The notes under the pieces are model-generated. The model was not told the DNA's origin. It saw only the letters and a list, made by a program, of their open reading frames with translations, and made no database searches. This document shows, one piece after another, positions 1 through 8,618 of a stretch of DNA of 64,000 nt (position 1 is the first letter of the stretch; the number at the start of each line of letters is the position of its first letter). The stretch lies in NCBI GenBank assembly GCA_958347955.1, contig CATVXH010000003.1, forward strand, positions 127,320-191,319. Direction: 5' to 3'. The stretch is from an uncultured Sutterella sp. (GTDB taxonomy: Bacteria > Pseudomonadota > Gammaproteobacteria > Burkholderiales > Burkholderiaceae_F). Position numbers and translations under genes: made by a program.

Positions 1-513
1 GCGCTCACGCAACTTCTCACGCAAACAAATTGGCATGATTTGGACTATCTTGTGGTCGACATGCCCCCGGGAACGGGAGACATTCAACTCACGCTTGCAC
101 AGACAGTGCCGGTGACGGGCGCCGTTGTGGTCACCACTCCGCAGGACATCGCGTTACTGGACGCGAAAAAGGGACTTCGGATGTTTCAAAAGGTCAATGT
201 TCCGATTTTGGGTTTGGTTGAAAATATGTCTGTTTTTGTTTGCCCGAAATGCGGTCATGTTGAACATGTATTCGGCGAGGGTGGAGCCAAGCGCATGAGT
301 GAAACATATCATGTGGATGTCCTTGGTCAGTTGCCGTTGGACGCAAAAATTCGGGAAGAGGCGGATTCCGGTGCGCCGACCGTGATTTCTTCGCCGGATT
401 CACTGGCTGCGAAAATTTATCGCGATATCGCTCTGAAAGCCGCAGCCGGTATTGCCAAAACCGCAAAAGACATGTCGTTGAAGATGCCCGGGGTGCGAGT
501 GGAGAATAACTGA
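1..513 (+). CDS. mrp: Mrp/ApbC iron-sulphur carrier ATPase, 3' part
   Basis: The frame is open from base 1, so the N-terminus and P-loop lie outside the window; about 170 residues are visible. Seen: the DMPPGTGD block typical of Mrp/NBP35 P-loop ATPases (bases 58-81) and the CPKC pair (bases 241-252), which in this family bridges an Fe-S cluster between two subunits. Known role: cytosolic scaffold/carrier that delivers Fe-S clusters to apo-proteins. The stop codon overlaps the next start by one base (TGATG), so the hydrolase downstream is probably translationally coupled. Confident on family. Confidence 0.93.
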   Translation, partial: ALTQLLTQTNWHDLDYLVVDMPPGTGDIQLTLAQTVPVTGAVVVTTPQDIALLDAKKGLRMFQKVNVPILGLVENMSVFVCPKCGHVEHVFGEGGAKRMSETYHVDVLGQLPLDAKIREEADSGAPTVISSPDSLAAKIYRDIALKAAAGIAKTAKDMSLKMPGVRVENN

Positions 514-1499
514 TGCCTTTGGTTAAACCGGATTACAAGGCGCCTCGGTGGCTCGCCGGCGCTCAGATTCAGACGATATTTGCGGCTAAAGTTTGCAAAA
601 AACCTGAGGTTGTTTACCGTCGGGAACGTTGGGACACACCCGACGGTGACTTTACCGATATCGATTGGGCGACTCCTGAGGTGGCTGATCCCGCGGCGCC
701 CATTGTTGTCCACTTTCACGGTCTCGAAGGCAGCTCGCGTAGCCATTATGCGCTTGCGCTCATGCACGAAACCGTTAAGCGGGGCTGGCGCGGCTGTGTA
801 TCGATCTTTAGAAGCTGCTCCGGTGAACTGAATCGAAGTATAAAAACGTATCACGCCGGCGATATTGACCAGGTGCAATGGGTTTTGGAAACGGTCAGAG
901 CCCGGTATCCTGAGGCGCCCTTATATGCGGTCGGCGTATCACTGGGCGGCAATCAACTGGCGCTTTTTTGCGGCAAGCGGCCTCAAACAGCTAAAAAACT
1001 TTTGACTGCGGCTGTATCGGTGGGAGCGCCCGTTGATCTTGTCGCCGGCAGTAATCTTTTGCGTTTTGGTTTCAACCGTCTTTATTCCAAAATGTTTTTG
1101 GATACCTTGATTCCGAAAGTCATCAAGAAGTGCGAACAAATGCCTGAAATGCGCAAAATTGTCGACGAAGAGGCAATTAAGAAGTGCAAGAACTTCTATG
1201 ACTTTGATTCCCTTTACACAGCGCCTGTGCACGGTTTCAAGAGCGCAATGGACTACTGGACAAAAGCTTCGGCCAAGCCCTGGCTCAAATATGTTGAAGT
1301 GCCGCTATTGCTTTTAAATGCGAAAAATGATCCTTTTATGCCGGAGTGGGCTTTGCCGACATTGAACGATGTTTCTGATTTTGTTTGGCTTGATCAGCCC
1401 GAAGAAGGGGGGCACGTGGGTTTCCCGACAGGCAATCCACCAGGGAAAATCGATTATCTTCCGAATCGTATTTTCAGGTTTTTTACTCTGAGGCAATAA
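513..1499 (+). CDS. YheT-type alpha/beta-fold hydrolase
   Basis: 328 aa, usual length for the YheT/COG0429 esterase family. Seen: an oxyanion-hole region HFHGLEGSS (residues 67-75), nucleophile elbow GVSLGG with Ser143, a likely catalytic Asp273 in NAKNDPF, and His301 in GGHVGF, so the catalytic triad is complete. No signal peptide; cytoplasmic. The physiological substrate of this family is not well defined; short-chain esters or lipids are an inference. The start ATG overlaps the mrp stop codon. Transcription probably runs on from mrp; a promoter for the next gene follows the stop. Confidence 0.9.
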   Translation: MPLVKPDYKAPRWLAGAQIQTIFAAKVCKKPEVVYRRERWDTPDGDFTDIDWATPEVADPAAPIVVHFHGLEGSSRSHYALALMHETVKRGWRGCVSIFRSCSGELNRSIKTYHAGDIDQVQWVLETVRARYPEAPLYAVGVSLGGNQLALFCGKRPQTAKKLLTAAVSVGAPVDLVAGSNLLRFGFNRLYSKMFLDTLIPKVIKKCEQMPEMRKIVDEEAIKKCKNFYDFDSLYTAPVHGFKSAMDYWTKASAKPWLKYVEVPLLLLNAKNDPFMPEWALPTLNDVSDFVWLDQPEEGGHVGFPTGNPPGKIDYLPNRIFRFFTLRQ

Positions 1500-1509
1500 A
1501 AGTCCGGTG

Positions 1510-1538
1510 TTGGCGAAAGTGTGCAACCCTGTTATAGT
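1510..1538 (+). promoter_or_regulatory. Sigma-70 type promoter for the VWA-OmpA gene
   Basis: TTGGCG at 1510-1515 and TATAGT at 1533-1538 are separated by 17 bases, a good match to a housekeeping promoter. It sits in the 71-base gap before the gene at 1571, which also has a GGGAGAG ribosome-binding site. This would give the gene its own transcript. Confidence 0.6.
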
Positions 1539-1570
1539 CGAAGTGGGCTAATTTTGCGGGAGAGATAACG

Positions 1571-2614
1571 ATGAGTGTGCGTTTGACGGTTTTAAGCGCG
1601 GTTGTTTTGACAGCGTTCTCTTCCGTGTCGTTAGCGGCGACATCAAACCTTTGCGGAGCTCAAACATCCTCATTGGAGTTTGTCATTGACGGCTCTTATT
1701 CCATGGGACAAGCTTATCAGAGTGTCGCCAATGGTGAGGCTTCGGAGACTTCGCAAGCCGATTCGACAAAGCTTGATTACGCGTTGCGATTTATCGGCTC
1801 GGTGGTTGAAAAAATGCCTGCGGAGGAGTCGATGGTAAGCGCGGTGGGCAGTTTCGCCCCATCTGTCCGACTGATATCCCCTTCAAAGCGAACCACAAAA
1901 GAATTGGTTAAATCTCTTTTTGAGCTGAAGCTGGCGCCTTCAACGGTTACCTCAAACAGTCTTGATAAAAAGGATTTGGATTACTTTGCCCGCAGACGCA
2001 AAGCGGCCACGGTTTTATTTTTCATCACTGACGGAGACTTGGATAAGGGATCTTATGATCCATACAAGGTTTTGCAGACTTTCTATCAAAATAATCCCAA
2101 AAGCTGTGTTCATTTCATCTCTTTGGCTCAAAACAAAACAGAAGAAGCTTTCATTGCAAGGCTGAGGCAAACAGGTGCCTGTTCCACAGTGACGACCATG
2201 GCTGAGATGGTTGCGGATCCTACCCGTGTCACTGAGCTCGTGCAATCCAATGTTTACCGTGATTGCAAGGGTGAGGGCAGAGTGGCAATTTCCGGTATTC
2301 CTTTTATTAAAAAAACAGATGTCTTGGATAAAAGGGCTATAGCCATGTTGGACAAAACGATGCAGGTTTTGGCCGCTCGTTCGGTTGATGAGCCGATAAC
2401 CATTGTGGGCTGGACCGACGCCGAAGGTGACTCTGTTTACAACAAACGTGTGGCTCTTTCCAGAGCTCAAGCCGTAAAAGACTATTTTGTAAGCAAGGGA
2501 GTCGACGAGCGCCGCATAAACGTGCGCGGCGCGGGCGAGTCGGATAAGTTCAGTAACGCCAGTGAAGCAGGTCGACGTCTCAATCGCCGTGTTGATGTTA
2601 TCTTAGGTCGCTAG
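1571..2614 (+). CDS. Secreted VWA-OmpA domain protein (copy 1)
   Basis: 347 aa. Seen: a Sec signal peptide (residues 1-23, ending SLAA), a von Willebrand A domain with a MIDAS-type DGSYS (residues 40-44) near its start, and a C-terminal OmpA-like peptidoglycan-binding domain (about 236-347) with GWTDAEGD, SRAQAV and NRRVD. No barrel, so it is expected to be periplasmic, held to peptidoglycan by the OmpA domain while the VWA domain binds a protein partner through a metal ion. It has its own promoter and a good ribosome-binding site. A paralogue of the same architecture lies at 11626-12666 behind an autotransporter. Function unknown; the partner is not evident here. Confidence 0.85.
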   Translation: MSVRLTVLSAVVLTAFSSVSLAATSNLCGAQTSSLEFVIDGSYSMGQAYQSVANGEASETSQADSTKLDYALRFIGSVVEKMPAEESMVSAVGSFAPSVRLISPSKRTTKELVKSLFELKLAPSTVTSNSLDKKDLDYFARRRKAATVLFFITDGDLDKGSYDPYKVLQTFYQNNPKSCVHFISLAQNKTEEAFIARLRQTGACSTVTTMAEMVADPTRVTELVQSNVYRDCKGEGRVAISGIPFIKKTDVLDKRAIAMLDKTMQVLAARSVDEPITIVGWTDAEGDSVYNKRVALSRAQAVKDYFVSKGVDERRINVRGAGESDKFSNASEAGRRLNRRVDVILGR

Positions 2615-2615
2615 G

Positions 2616-3269
2616 CTATTTGTCTGAAAAGTCCTTCTGCATCGAAAGCAGTTGCGCAAGGCGCAACTGACCGGGCGTGTTGGTCAGTTTTGTCTTTGCC
2701 TCAAAGAGTTTGTCAAATTTTTCGGCCTCTTTTTGATCGAAGTTGTAGATGGGATCTTCAAAATATCGACCTTGAATCCCTTTAAGTGCTTTTGGAAAAA
2801 GCTCCCGAATCTGCAGAGCCGAGAAGTATTTGTTTTCCGAAGTCCTGATACGGTGTTTCTCGGCGGCAACGAAACCGACTTTGCTGTAGAAGTCGGGATC
2901 ACCGCACAGCACAATTGCCTTGAAACCTAATTTCAGTGCTTCGGCGGCAGCCCTCTCGATCAGTTTCCGACCGATGCCTTTACGTTGATAATCAGGATGC
3001 ACACTGATCGGACCGAGTGTGAGAACTTCTACTTTAGTCCGGTTGTCGGTAAGGATATGGCCTTTAACGAAGACAACATTGCCGACAATTCTGTGATCAA
3101 GCACCGCCACCAGGTCTAAATCTTTAACGAATGCGGGACAATCTCGCATAATGTGGAGCAAAAAATGCTCAGAACAACCCGGAGCGTATTGATTCCAAAA
3201 CGCTTCTCTAGTCAGATCTTCCGTCTGGGCAAAATCTTCAGGTCTTTCTTGCCGAATTTTAAAATTCAT
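2616..3269 (-). CDS. GNAT-family N-acetyltransferase
   Basis: 217 aa. Seen: the acetyl-CoA binding signature QRKGIGRKLIERAA in a GNAT fold, followed by the family's GDPDFYSKVGF segment seen in COG3153-type acetyltransferases. Substrate cannot be read from sequence. It converges on the VWA-OmpA gene with stop codons one base apart and no room for a dedicated terminator. A perfect inverted repeat, ATAGTTA/TAACTAT at 3287-3303, lies just upstream of its start and could be an operator. Family call firm, role unknown. Confidence 0.85.
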   Translation of the reverse strand: MNFKIRQERPEDFAQTEDLTREAFWNQYAPGCSEHFLLHIMRDCPAFVKDLDLVAVLDHRIVGNVVFVKGHILTDNRTKVEVLTLGPISVHPDYQRKGIGRKLIERAAAEALKLGFKAIVLCGDPDFYSKVGFVAAEKHRIRTSENKYFSALQIRELFPKALKGIQGRYFEDPIYNFDQKEAEKFDKLFEAKTKLTNTPGQLRLAQLLSMQKDFSDK

Positions 3270-3380
3270 GGGATTTTTATTTATAGATAGTTATGTTAAC
3301 TATGGATTTTGACAGAAAAATTTCGTAATTTGCTCAAAAAGCTATAAAATCCAACTTTCAATTTCTTTAACAAAAAACGT

Positions 3381-3431
3381 TGCCGCGTCGGTTTGTGCTA
3401 CCGGGTCTGCGGTTCCGTCTTCAAACGGAGG
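3381..3431 (+). promoter_or_regulatory. Structured 5' leader that masks the ribosome-binding site of the queuosine-precursor transporter
   Basis: Two hairpins are visible directly before the ATG at 3437. The first has an outer stem CCGC/GCGG (3383-3386 with 3409-3412) enclosing CGGT/ACCG (3389-3392 with 3400-3403) around a 7-base loop. The second, CCGT/ACGG (3415-3418 with 3425-3428), buries half of the GGAGG Shine-Dalgarno (3427-3431). This layout is what a translation-controlling riboswitch or similar leader looks like. It does not fit the class I preQ1 consensus I know. Inference only. Confidence 0.4.
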
Positions 3432-3436
3432 CTCTT

Positions 3437-4000
3437 ATGTCCCATAAGTGGCTCAACAAGGACACGCTCTGCGGCCTTGTTGCTTTAACGCTTTTTATTT
3501 TGACGATTCCTTTGAGCAATTGGGTCGTTGTCAATGTCGGCTTGGTTTGTGAAACCAATGGTCCCTGTCTTATTCCTGTTTGGCCCGGATTGATGGCGCC
3601 TTCCGCTGTGATGATTGCCGGTGCCGCTTTGGTTTTGCGAAATGGCGTTCAGGCTTTTTTGGGAGCGCCATTTTCTTTGGTGGCGATTGCCGTCGGAACA
3701 TTTTTGTCAGCCCTTTTTGCCGCGCCTTCTCTGGTGATTGCTTCCGCCGCCGCCTTTTGTTTTTCTGAGCTTGCCGACTTTGCCGTTTATACGCCGATGA
3801 GAAAACGCTTTCCCGCTTTCTCGGTCGTAATGGCCGGTTTGGCAGGTTCCGTGATCGACAGCGCGATTTTCTTATATTTGGCCTTCGGCAGCCTGGAATT
3901 TATTACCGGACAAGTGCTCGGAAAATTTTGGATGTCGATTTTGGCCGCGATGGTCATCGCCTATTTGAGACCGCGTTTAGTAGCACATCCTAAATTTTAA
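3437..4000 (+). CDS. VUT-family queuosine-precursor transporter
   Basis: 187 aa from the ATG at 3437, chosen because GGAGG lies 5 bases upstream; an open frame extends further 5' but has no ribosome-binding site. Seen: about six hydrophobic segments and the family pattern of the Vut_1/YhhQ group (FSELADFAVYTPMRKR, then an AGLAGSVIDSAIF segment). Members import queuosine precursors (preQ0/preQ1) across the inner membrane. The convergent neighbour is queC, a preQ0 synthesis gene, which supports the role. Which precursor it carries is not readable. A structured leader hides its ribosome-binding site. Confidence 0.82.
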   Translation: MSHKWLNKDTLCGLVALTLFILTIPLSNWVVVNVGLVCETNGPCLIPVWPGLMAPSAVMIAGAALVLRNGVQAFLGAPFSLVAIAVGTFLSALFAAPSLVIASAAAFCFSELADFAVYTPMRKRFPAFSVVMAGLAGSVIDSAIFLYLAFGSLEFITGQVLGKFWMSILAAMVIAYLRPRLVAHPKF

Positions 4001-4005
4001 GCGTG

Positions 4006-4030
4006 AGGCCTGGAAGCACCAGGCCTTAAA
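4006..4030. terminator. Bidirectional terminator between transporter and queC
   Basis: Perfect 8-bp stem AGGCCTGG/CCAGGCCT (4006-4013 with 4019-4026), 5-base loop, with short A/T runs on both sides. It serves the two convergent genes. Confidence 0.8.
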
Positions 4031-4037
4031 AATGCCG

Positions 4038-4745
4038 TCATCGAGTTGAGGCAATAAATTCTTCAAAGCCTTTTTTGCGTAACACACAGGCCGGACAGTG
4101 TCCGCAACCAAATCCCCAAGAATGAAAATGCTCATGATCGCCTTCGTAACATGTGTGTGTCTCGCGGACGATAAAATCGACGAGTTTGTCACCGCCTAAC
4201 TCGTGGGCGAGTTCCCAAGTCTGAGCTTTGCTTCTGAACATTAACGGAGTAACGATCTCGATTTCCCAGTTCATGCCGAGGGTGAGCGCTTTTTGCATGG
4301 CGTCCATCGTGTCACGGCGGCAGTCCGGATAGCCTGAAAAGTCAGCTTGTCCCACACCGGTGACAATCGTATGAATTTCCCTTAGATAGGCGCGTGCGCC
4401 GACATATGTCATAAACATTAAATTTCTGGCGGGCACAAAAGAGGTGGGAAGTCCGTCTCTTCCGTGAGCGTCAATCGGCTCCCCCGAACTTGTCAGAGCG
4501 CTTGCCGAGACCTGACCGAAAGTTGTCGCGTCAATTACCAAATCACCGCGCAGTTTGTGAGAAAGCTCGGGAAAATCCGCCTGAATTTTTTCTAAGATGG
4601 CTCTTCGGCAGATCAATTCCACAGCATTTTTTTGGCCATAATTAAAACCCACGGTTTCGACATAATCGTACTGTTTTAATGCCCAAAAAAGACACGTTGT
4701 TGAGTCTTGTCCGCCTGAAAAACTGACGATGGCCTTGTTTGACAT
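4038..4745 (-). CDS. queC: 7-cyano-7-deazaguanine (preQ0) synthase
   Basis: 235 aa, normal length. Makes preQ0 from 7-carboxy-7-deazaguanine, ammonia and ATP in queuosine synthesis; cytosolic. Seen: PP-loop SGGQDS at residues 10-15 and zinc-binding cysteines C199, C214, C217 and C220. The spacing C199-C214 looks about six residues longer than in the E. coli enzyme as I recall it, with a His-rich stretch (DHEHFH) in the loop. It faces the queuosine-precursor transporter, so synthesis and salvage genes sit side by side. Confidence 0.93.
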   Translation of the reverse strand: MSNKAIVSFSGGQDSTTCLFWALKQYDYVETVGFNYGQKNAVELICRRAILEKIQADFPELSHKLRGDLVIDATTFGQVSASALTSSGEPIDAHGRDGLPTSFVPARNLMFMTYVGARAYLREIHTIVTGVGQADFSGYPDCRRDTMDAMQKALTLGMNWEIEIVTPLMFRSKAQTWELAHELGGDKLVDFIVRETHTCYEGDHEHFHSWGFGCGHCPACVLRKKGFEEFIASTR

Positions 4746-4848
4746 TGACTTTCCTTCTCAAAATATGTGCGAAATTAGCCGAGTCTAGCGCATTTTCTTA
4801 ATCTCAACTGTGCTAACCTTCGGAAAACTTTTTTTGGCTTTTTTTCTG

Positions 4849-5805
4849 ATGCAAAACAAGACCGCAGTTATTCTGATCAATACCGGCTCGCCCGCGGCAC
4901 CCACGGAGGCGGCGTTACGCACCTATTTGAAGGACTTTTTGTCGGATCCTCGGATTATTGAGTTGCCGGCATGGTTTTGGCAGCCGATTTTGCGTGGCGT
5001 AATTCTTCGCACCAGGCCGGCACAAAGTGCCGAGCGCTATAAGAAAGTGTGGATGCCCGATGGCTCTCCTTTGATGGTTTACACGCAAAGGTTGGTGGAT
5101 GCGCTTAATGAAAGATTGCCCGAAAACATCACTGTGGCCATGGGAATGAAAGTGGGTGCTCCCAGCGTTAAAACGACAGTCGAGCGTCTGATGAAGGAAG
5201 GCTTTAAGCGTTTTATTTTCTTTCCGATGTTCGCGCAATATGCCACGCAAACGACAGAATCTTGCCTTGATGCGGTTAGAGAAATAGAAAAAGACCATCC
5301 CGTAGATTTTTCTTGGGACTGGATCAGACCTTATTACGAGGAAGAGGAATTCACCAATCTTTTGGCTCAAAAAATCGCCGCTGAACGCACTCCCGGCGCT
5401 CACCTTGTAATGAGCTTTCACGGTATTCCTGTTAAAAGCATAAAAAAGGGGAGTCCTTATCAAACACAGTGTCTGCAGACTGCGGAATCAATCGCCCGTA
5501 AACTCGGTTTGGCTGACTCTGACTTTTCAATCGCTTATCAGTCAAGATTTGGCAATGACCATTGGCTGCAGCCGTACTTAACCGGGCATGTCAGCGATCT
5601 TTTGGCAAAAGGCGTCAAATCGATTGACGTGGTTTGCCTGTCTTTCAGTGTGGATTGTCTGGAGACACTGGAGGAAATCGGCATTGAGTTGAAAAATCAT
5701 TTTATTGGCGACGGCGGCGAACATTTCGGTCTGATCAGTTGCCTCAATGATGACAGTCACGCTGTTGAGTTCTACGCGCGGCTTATTAAGAAAGCAGCGA
5801 GCTGA
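4849..5805 (+). CDS. hemH: Ferrochelatase
   Basis: 318 aa from ATG 4849, which aligns with the family N-terminus (AVILINTGSP); upstream in-frame GTG would add 13 unusual residues. No clear Shine-Dalgarno precedes the ATG. The enzyme inserts Fe2+ into protoporphyrin IX, the last step of heme synthesis. Seen: MSFHGIP with the metal-handling His (about residue 191), YQSRFGNDHWLQPY, and the acidic VDCLETLEEI segment. Other heme genes (hemC, hemD) lie at 37-39 kb, not in an operon with it. Confidence 0.93.
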   Translation: MQNKTAVILINTGSPAAPTEAALRTYLKDFLSDPRIIELPAWFWQPILRGVILRTRPAQSAERYKKVWMPDGSPLMVYTQRLVDALNERLPENITVAMGMKVGAPSVKTTVERLMKEGFKRFIFFPMFAQYATQTTESCLDAVREIEKDHPVDFSWDWIRPYYEEEEFTNLLAQKIAAERTPGAHLVMSFHGIPVKSIKKGSPYQTQCLQTAESIARKLGLADSDFSIAYQSRFGNDHWLQPYLTGHVSDLLAKGVKSIDVVCLSFSVDCLETLEEIGIELKNHFIGDGGEHFGLISCLNDDSHAVEFYARLIKKAAS

Positions 5806-5838
5806 CTTTTTAGTCCAAAAGTTCTTCTTCAAGTTCTG

Positions 5839-5866
5839 CTTGAATTTTTTCGAATCATCCCCATAT
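5839..5866 (+). promoter_or_regulatory. Sigma-32 heat-shock promoter before grpE
   Basis: CTTGAAT at 5839-5845, 13-base spacer, CCCCATAT at 5859-5866. This matches the RpoH consensus (CTTGAAA / CCCCATnT). The same elements with the same 13-base spacer precede dnaK. Confidence 0.8.
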
Positions 5867-5907
5867 GGGAGATATCTTTAGATATTACCCGTAGCGGAGA
5901 ATGATTC

Positions 5908-6537
5908 ATGCAAGAAGATACGACCAAGAGTACTGAAGTTAAACAGGAAAACGAGCAGGGCGGTTGCCAAAATCCCCAATGCGACAAAGCACAGCAGGAT
6001 TGTTGCGATCAAAATGCTCAGGATCAAAGCTGTGAGCAAGCCCAGTCGGAGCCGGTCCAAACCGAACAGGCTCCTCAAGAACCCTCTGTGGAAGAACTTC
6101 TGGCCGCCGCCAAGGAAGAAAACGCCAAATTGCAAGATCTCTACATGCGCGCGTTGGCTGAAGCGGAAAACGCCCGTCGCCGCGCGGAAGAGTCCGTTGA
6201 AAAAGCTCATAAATTCGGTGTCGAAAAATTTGCGAAGAATCTCTTGCCGGTGCTCGACAGCTTAGAAAAGGCACTGGAACTTTCTCAAACCCCTGACGAT
6301 CCCATGATGCAGGGAGTCCAGGCGACCTATCGCCAGTTTGTTCAGGCGATGCAAATGAGTGGCATGACCGAGATCAATCCAGTGGGTGAAAAGTTTGACC
6401 CAACCCGTCATCAAGCCATCGCCATGGTGCCCGCTCAGGAAGGTCAGACCAGCGGTCAAGTGGCTCAAGTGTTCCAGCGCGGTTGGCTGATCAGTGATCG
6501 AGTGCTTCGAGCCGCTATGGTGAGCGTTGTTCAATAA
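5908..6537 (+). CDS. grpE: GrpE nucleotide-exchange factor with Cys-rich N-terminus
   Basis: 209 aa. Releases ADP from DnaK in the cytosolic Hsp70 cycle. Seen: a Gln/Glu-rich disordered head (1-70), the long helical coiled coil (about 75-125, EENAKLQDLYMRALAEAENA), and the C-terminal beta domain ending VLRAAMVSVV. Odd: the head carries five cysteines at 20, 25, 32, 33 and 42, which is not usual for GrpE. Ribosome-binding site CGGAGA upstream. Driven by its own sigma-32 promoter. Confidence 0.95.
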   Translation: MQEDTTKSTEVKQENEQGGCQNPQCDKAQQDCCDQNAQDQSCEQAQSEPVQTEQAPQEPSVEELLAAAKEENAKLQDLYMRALAEAENARRRAEESVEKAHKFGVEKFAKNLLPVLDSLEKALELSQTPDDPMMQGVQATYRQFVQAMQMSGMTEINPVGEKFDPTRHQAIAMVPAQEGQTSGQVAQVFQRGWLISDRVLRAAMVSVVQ

Positions 6538-6591
6538 CCTATTGAAAATAAAAGAAACTTTTTTAGAGTGCAATTATTTGTAAGCGTTGCC

Positions 6592-6619
6592 CTTGAAAGT
6601 TTCAACCTTATCCCCATAT
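6592..6619 (+). promoter_or_regulatory. Sigma-32 heat-shock promoter before dnaK
   Basis: CTTGAAA at 6592-6598, 13-base spacer, CCCCATAT at 6612-6619: a near-consensus RpoH promoter. The leader to the dnaK ATG at 6701 is then about 75 bases. Confidence 0.85.
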
Positions 6620-6700
6620 TGGGGGTAGAGCGTCGGGAAACACTATGGACAGTTCCCGCCGAAGTAAAGAATTAAGAGTTAAAAACGAAGGAATTTAAAA

Positions 6701-8608
6701 ATGGCAAAGATTATTGGTATTGACTTAGGTACGACGAACTCCGCCGTTGCCGTCATGGAAGGTGACAAGATTCATGTGATTGAAAACAGCGAAGGCGCCC
6801 GCACAACGCCGTCCATCGTTGCCTATATGGAAAACGGTGAAGTGCTGGTCGGCGCCACCGCAAAGCGTCAGGCTGTGACCAATCCGAAGAACACCCTTTT
6901 TGCTGTCAAGCGTTTGATCGGTCGTCGTTTTGATGACGCGGAAGTGCAACGCGATATCGCGTTAATGCCTTTCTCTATTTCTCGCGCTGAAAACGGTGAC
7001 GCTTGGGTGAGCGTGTTGGATGGCAAGAAGTTGGCTCCGCAACAGGTTTCCGCTGAAGTGTTGCGCAAGATGAAGCAAACGGCTGAAGATTATCTTGGCG
7101 AAACCGTGAGCGAAGCGGTGATTACTGTTCCTGCTTACTTTAACGACAGCCAACGTCAGGCCACAAAGGACGCAGGCCGTATCGCCGGTCTTGAAGTCAA
7201 GCGTATCATCAATGAACCGACCGCCGCCGCTTTGGCTTTCGGTCTTGACAAGGCCGGCAAGGGTGATAAGAAGATCGCTGTGTACGACTTGGGTGGCGGC
7301 ACATTCGATATTTCTATCATTGACTTGGCTGATGTCGACGGTGACAAGCAGTTTGAAGTGCTTTCGACCAACGGTGATACGTTCTTGGGCGGTGAAGACT
7401 TTGACCAACGTATCGTTGATTATTTGATCTCTGAATTCAAGAAAGACACGGGCGTTGACTTGAGCAAGGACATTATCGCTTTGCAACGCTTGAAGGATGC
7501 CGCTGAAAAGGCCAAGATCGAGTTGTCGAGCCGCCAGGAAACGGAAGTGAACCTTCCTTACATCACTGCCGATGCAACGGGCCCGAAGCACTTGAATGTC
7601 AACCTGACGCGCGCCCGCTTTGAGAGCATGGTGGAAGATTTGATCGCCCGCACGATTGAACCTTGCCGCAAGGCTTTGGCTGATGCCGGTTGCTCCAAGA
7701 GCGATATTACTGACGTGATCTTGGTGGGTGGTCAATCCCGTATGCCGAAGGTTCAGGAAACGGTTCGTGAATTCTTCGGTCAAGAACCGCGCAAGGATGT
7801 CAACCCGGATGAAGCCGTGGCTATCGGCGCCGCTATTCAAGGCTCTGTGTTGACTGGCGAACGTCATGACGTGCTTTTGTTGGACGTCACTCCGTTGACT
7901 CTCGGTATTGAAACCTTGGGCGGCGTGATGACCTCCATGATCAAGCGCAACACCACGATCCCGACCAAGCACACCCAAGTGTTCTCGACCGCTGAAGACA
8001 ATCAGCCTGCCGTGACCATTAAGGTGTATCAAGGCGAACGCGAAATGGCTGCCAGCAACAAGCTTTTGGGTGAATTCAACCTCGAAGGCATTGCCCCGGC
8101 TCCGCGCGGTCTGCCTCAGATTGAAGTGACCTTTGATATTGACGCTAACGGCATCTTGCATGTTTCCGCCAAGGATAAGGCTACGGGTAAGGAAAACACG
8201 ATCACCATTAAGGCAAGCTCCGGTTTGAGCGAAGAAGAAATTCAACGCATGGTCAACGACGCCGAAGCCAATAAGGCGGAAGACCATAAGCGCTTTGAAT
8301 TGGCTCAGTCCCGCAACGTGGCCGACGCCTCGATTCATCAAGTTCAAAAGACCTTGAAGGATTTGGGCGACAAGGTTGAAACCTCTGACCGCATGGCTTG
8401 TGAAGACGGTATCAAGAAGGTTGAAGAAGCCATCCGTGGTGAAGATAAGGCCGCTATTGATGCCGCAGTGGAACGTTTGATGACCGCCGCTCAAAAGATC
8501 GGTGAAAAGTTAAACGCACAAGCTCAGCAGGCTCAACAAGCTCAACCGCAACAAGAAGCCAAGAAGGCCGATGATGACGTGGTTGATGTGGATGCCAAGG
8601 AAAAATAA
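6701..8608 (+). CDS. dnaK: Hsp70 chaperone DnaK
   Basis: 635 aa, full length. ATP-driven cytosolic chaperone working with DnaJ and GrpE. Seen: N-terminal GIDLGTTNS phosphate loop, [13 protein letters not shown] and [11 protein letters not shown] in the ATPase domain, the linker near [16 protein letters not shown], the beta-sandwich substrate domain, and a helical lid ending in a Gln/Ala-rich tail and [19 protein letters not shown] ribosome-binding site. Its own heat-shock promoter lies upstream, and a hairpin and a larger RNA structure separate it from dnaJ. Confidence 0.98.
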   Translation: MAKIIGIDLGTTNSAVAVMEGDKIHVIENSEGARTTPSIVAYMENGEVLVGATAKRQAVTNPKNTLFAVKRLIGRRFDDAEVQRDIALMPFSISRAENGDAWVSVLDGKKLAPQQVSAEVLRKMKQTAEDYLGETVSEAVITVPAYFNDSQRQATKDAGRIAGLEVKRIINEPTAAALAFGLDKAGKGDKKIAVYDLGGGTFDISIIDLADVDGDKQFEVLSTNGDTFLGGEDFDQRIVDYLISEFKKDTGVDLSKDIIALQRLKDAAEKAKIELSSRQETEVNLPYITADATGPKHLNVNLTRARFESMVEDLIARTIEPCRKALADAGCSKSDITDVILVGGQSRMPKVQETVREFFGQEPRKDVNPDEAVAIGAAIQGSVLTGERHDVLLLDVTPLTLGIETLGGVMTSMIKRNTTIPTKHTQVFSTAEDNQPAVTIKVYQGEREMAASNKLLGEFNLEGIAPAPRGLPQIEVTFDIDANGILHVSAKDKATGKENTITIKASSGLSEEEIQRMVNDAEANKAEDHKRFELAQSRNVADASIHQVQKTLKDLGDKVETSDRMACEDGIKKVEEAIRGEDKAAIDAAVERLMTAAQKIGEKLNAQAQQAQQAQPQQEAKKADDDVVDVDAKEK

Positions 8609-8618
8609 TCCGTGAGAA

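Noticed and set aside
3309..3348. TTGACA and TATAAA before the queuosine-precursor transporter as one promoter
   Set aside because: The two boxes are 28 bases apart, too far for a sigma-70 promoter.
3340..3436. Class I preQ1 riboswitch before the queuosine-precursor transporter
   Set aside because: The A-rich tail and loop sequence of that class are not present; only a generic structured leader can be supported.
6962..8494. 510-codon open frame opposite dnaK
   Set aside because: Codon bias in a highly expressed gene keeps the antisense frame open; no family features, no ribosome-binding site, and dnaK is certain.
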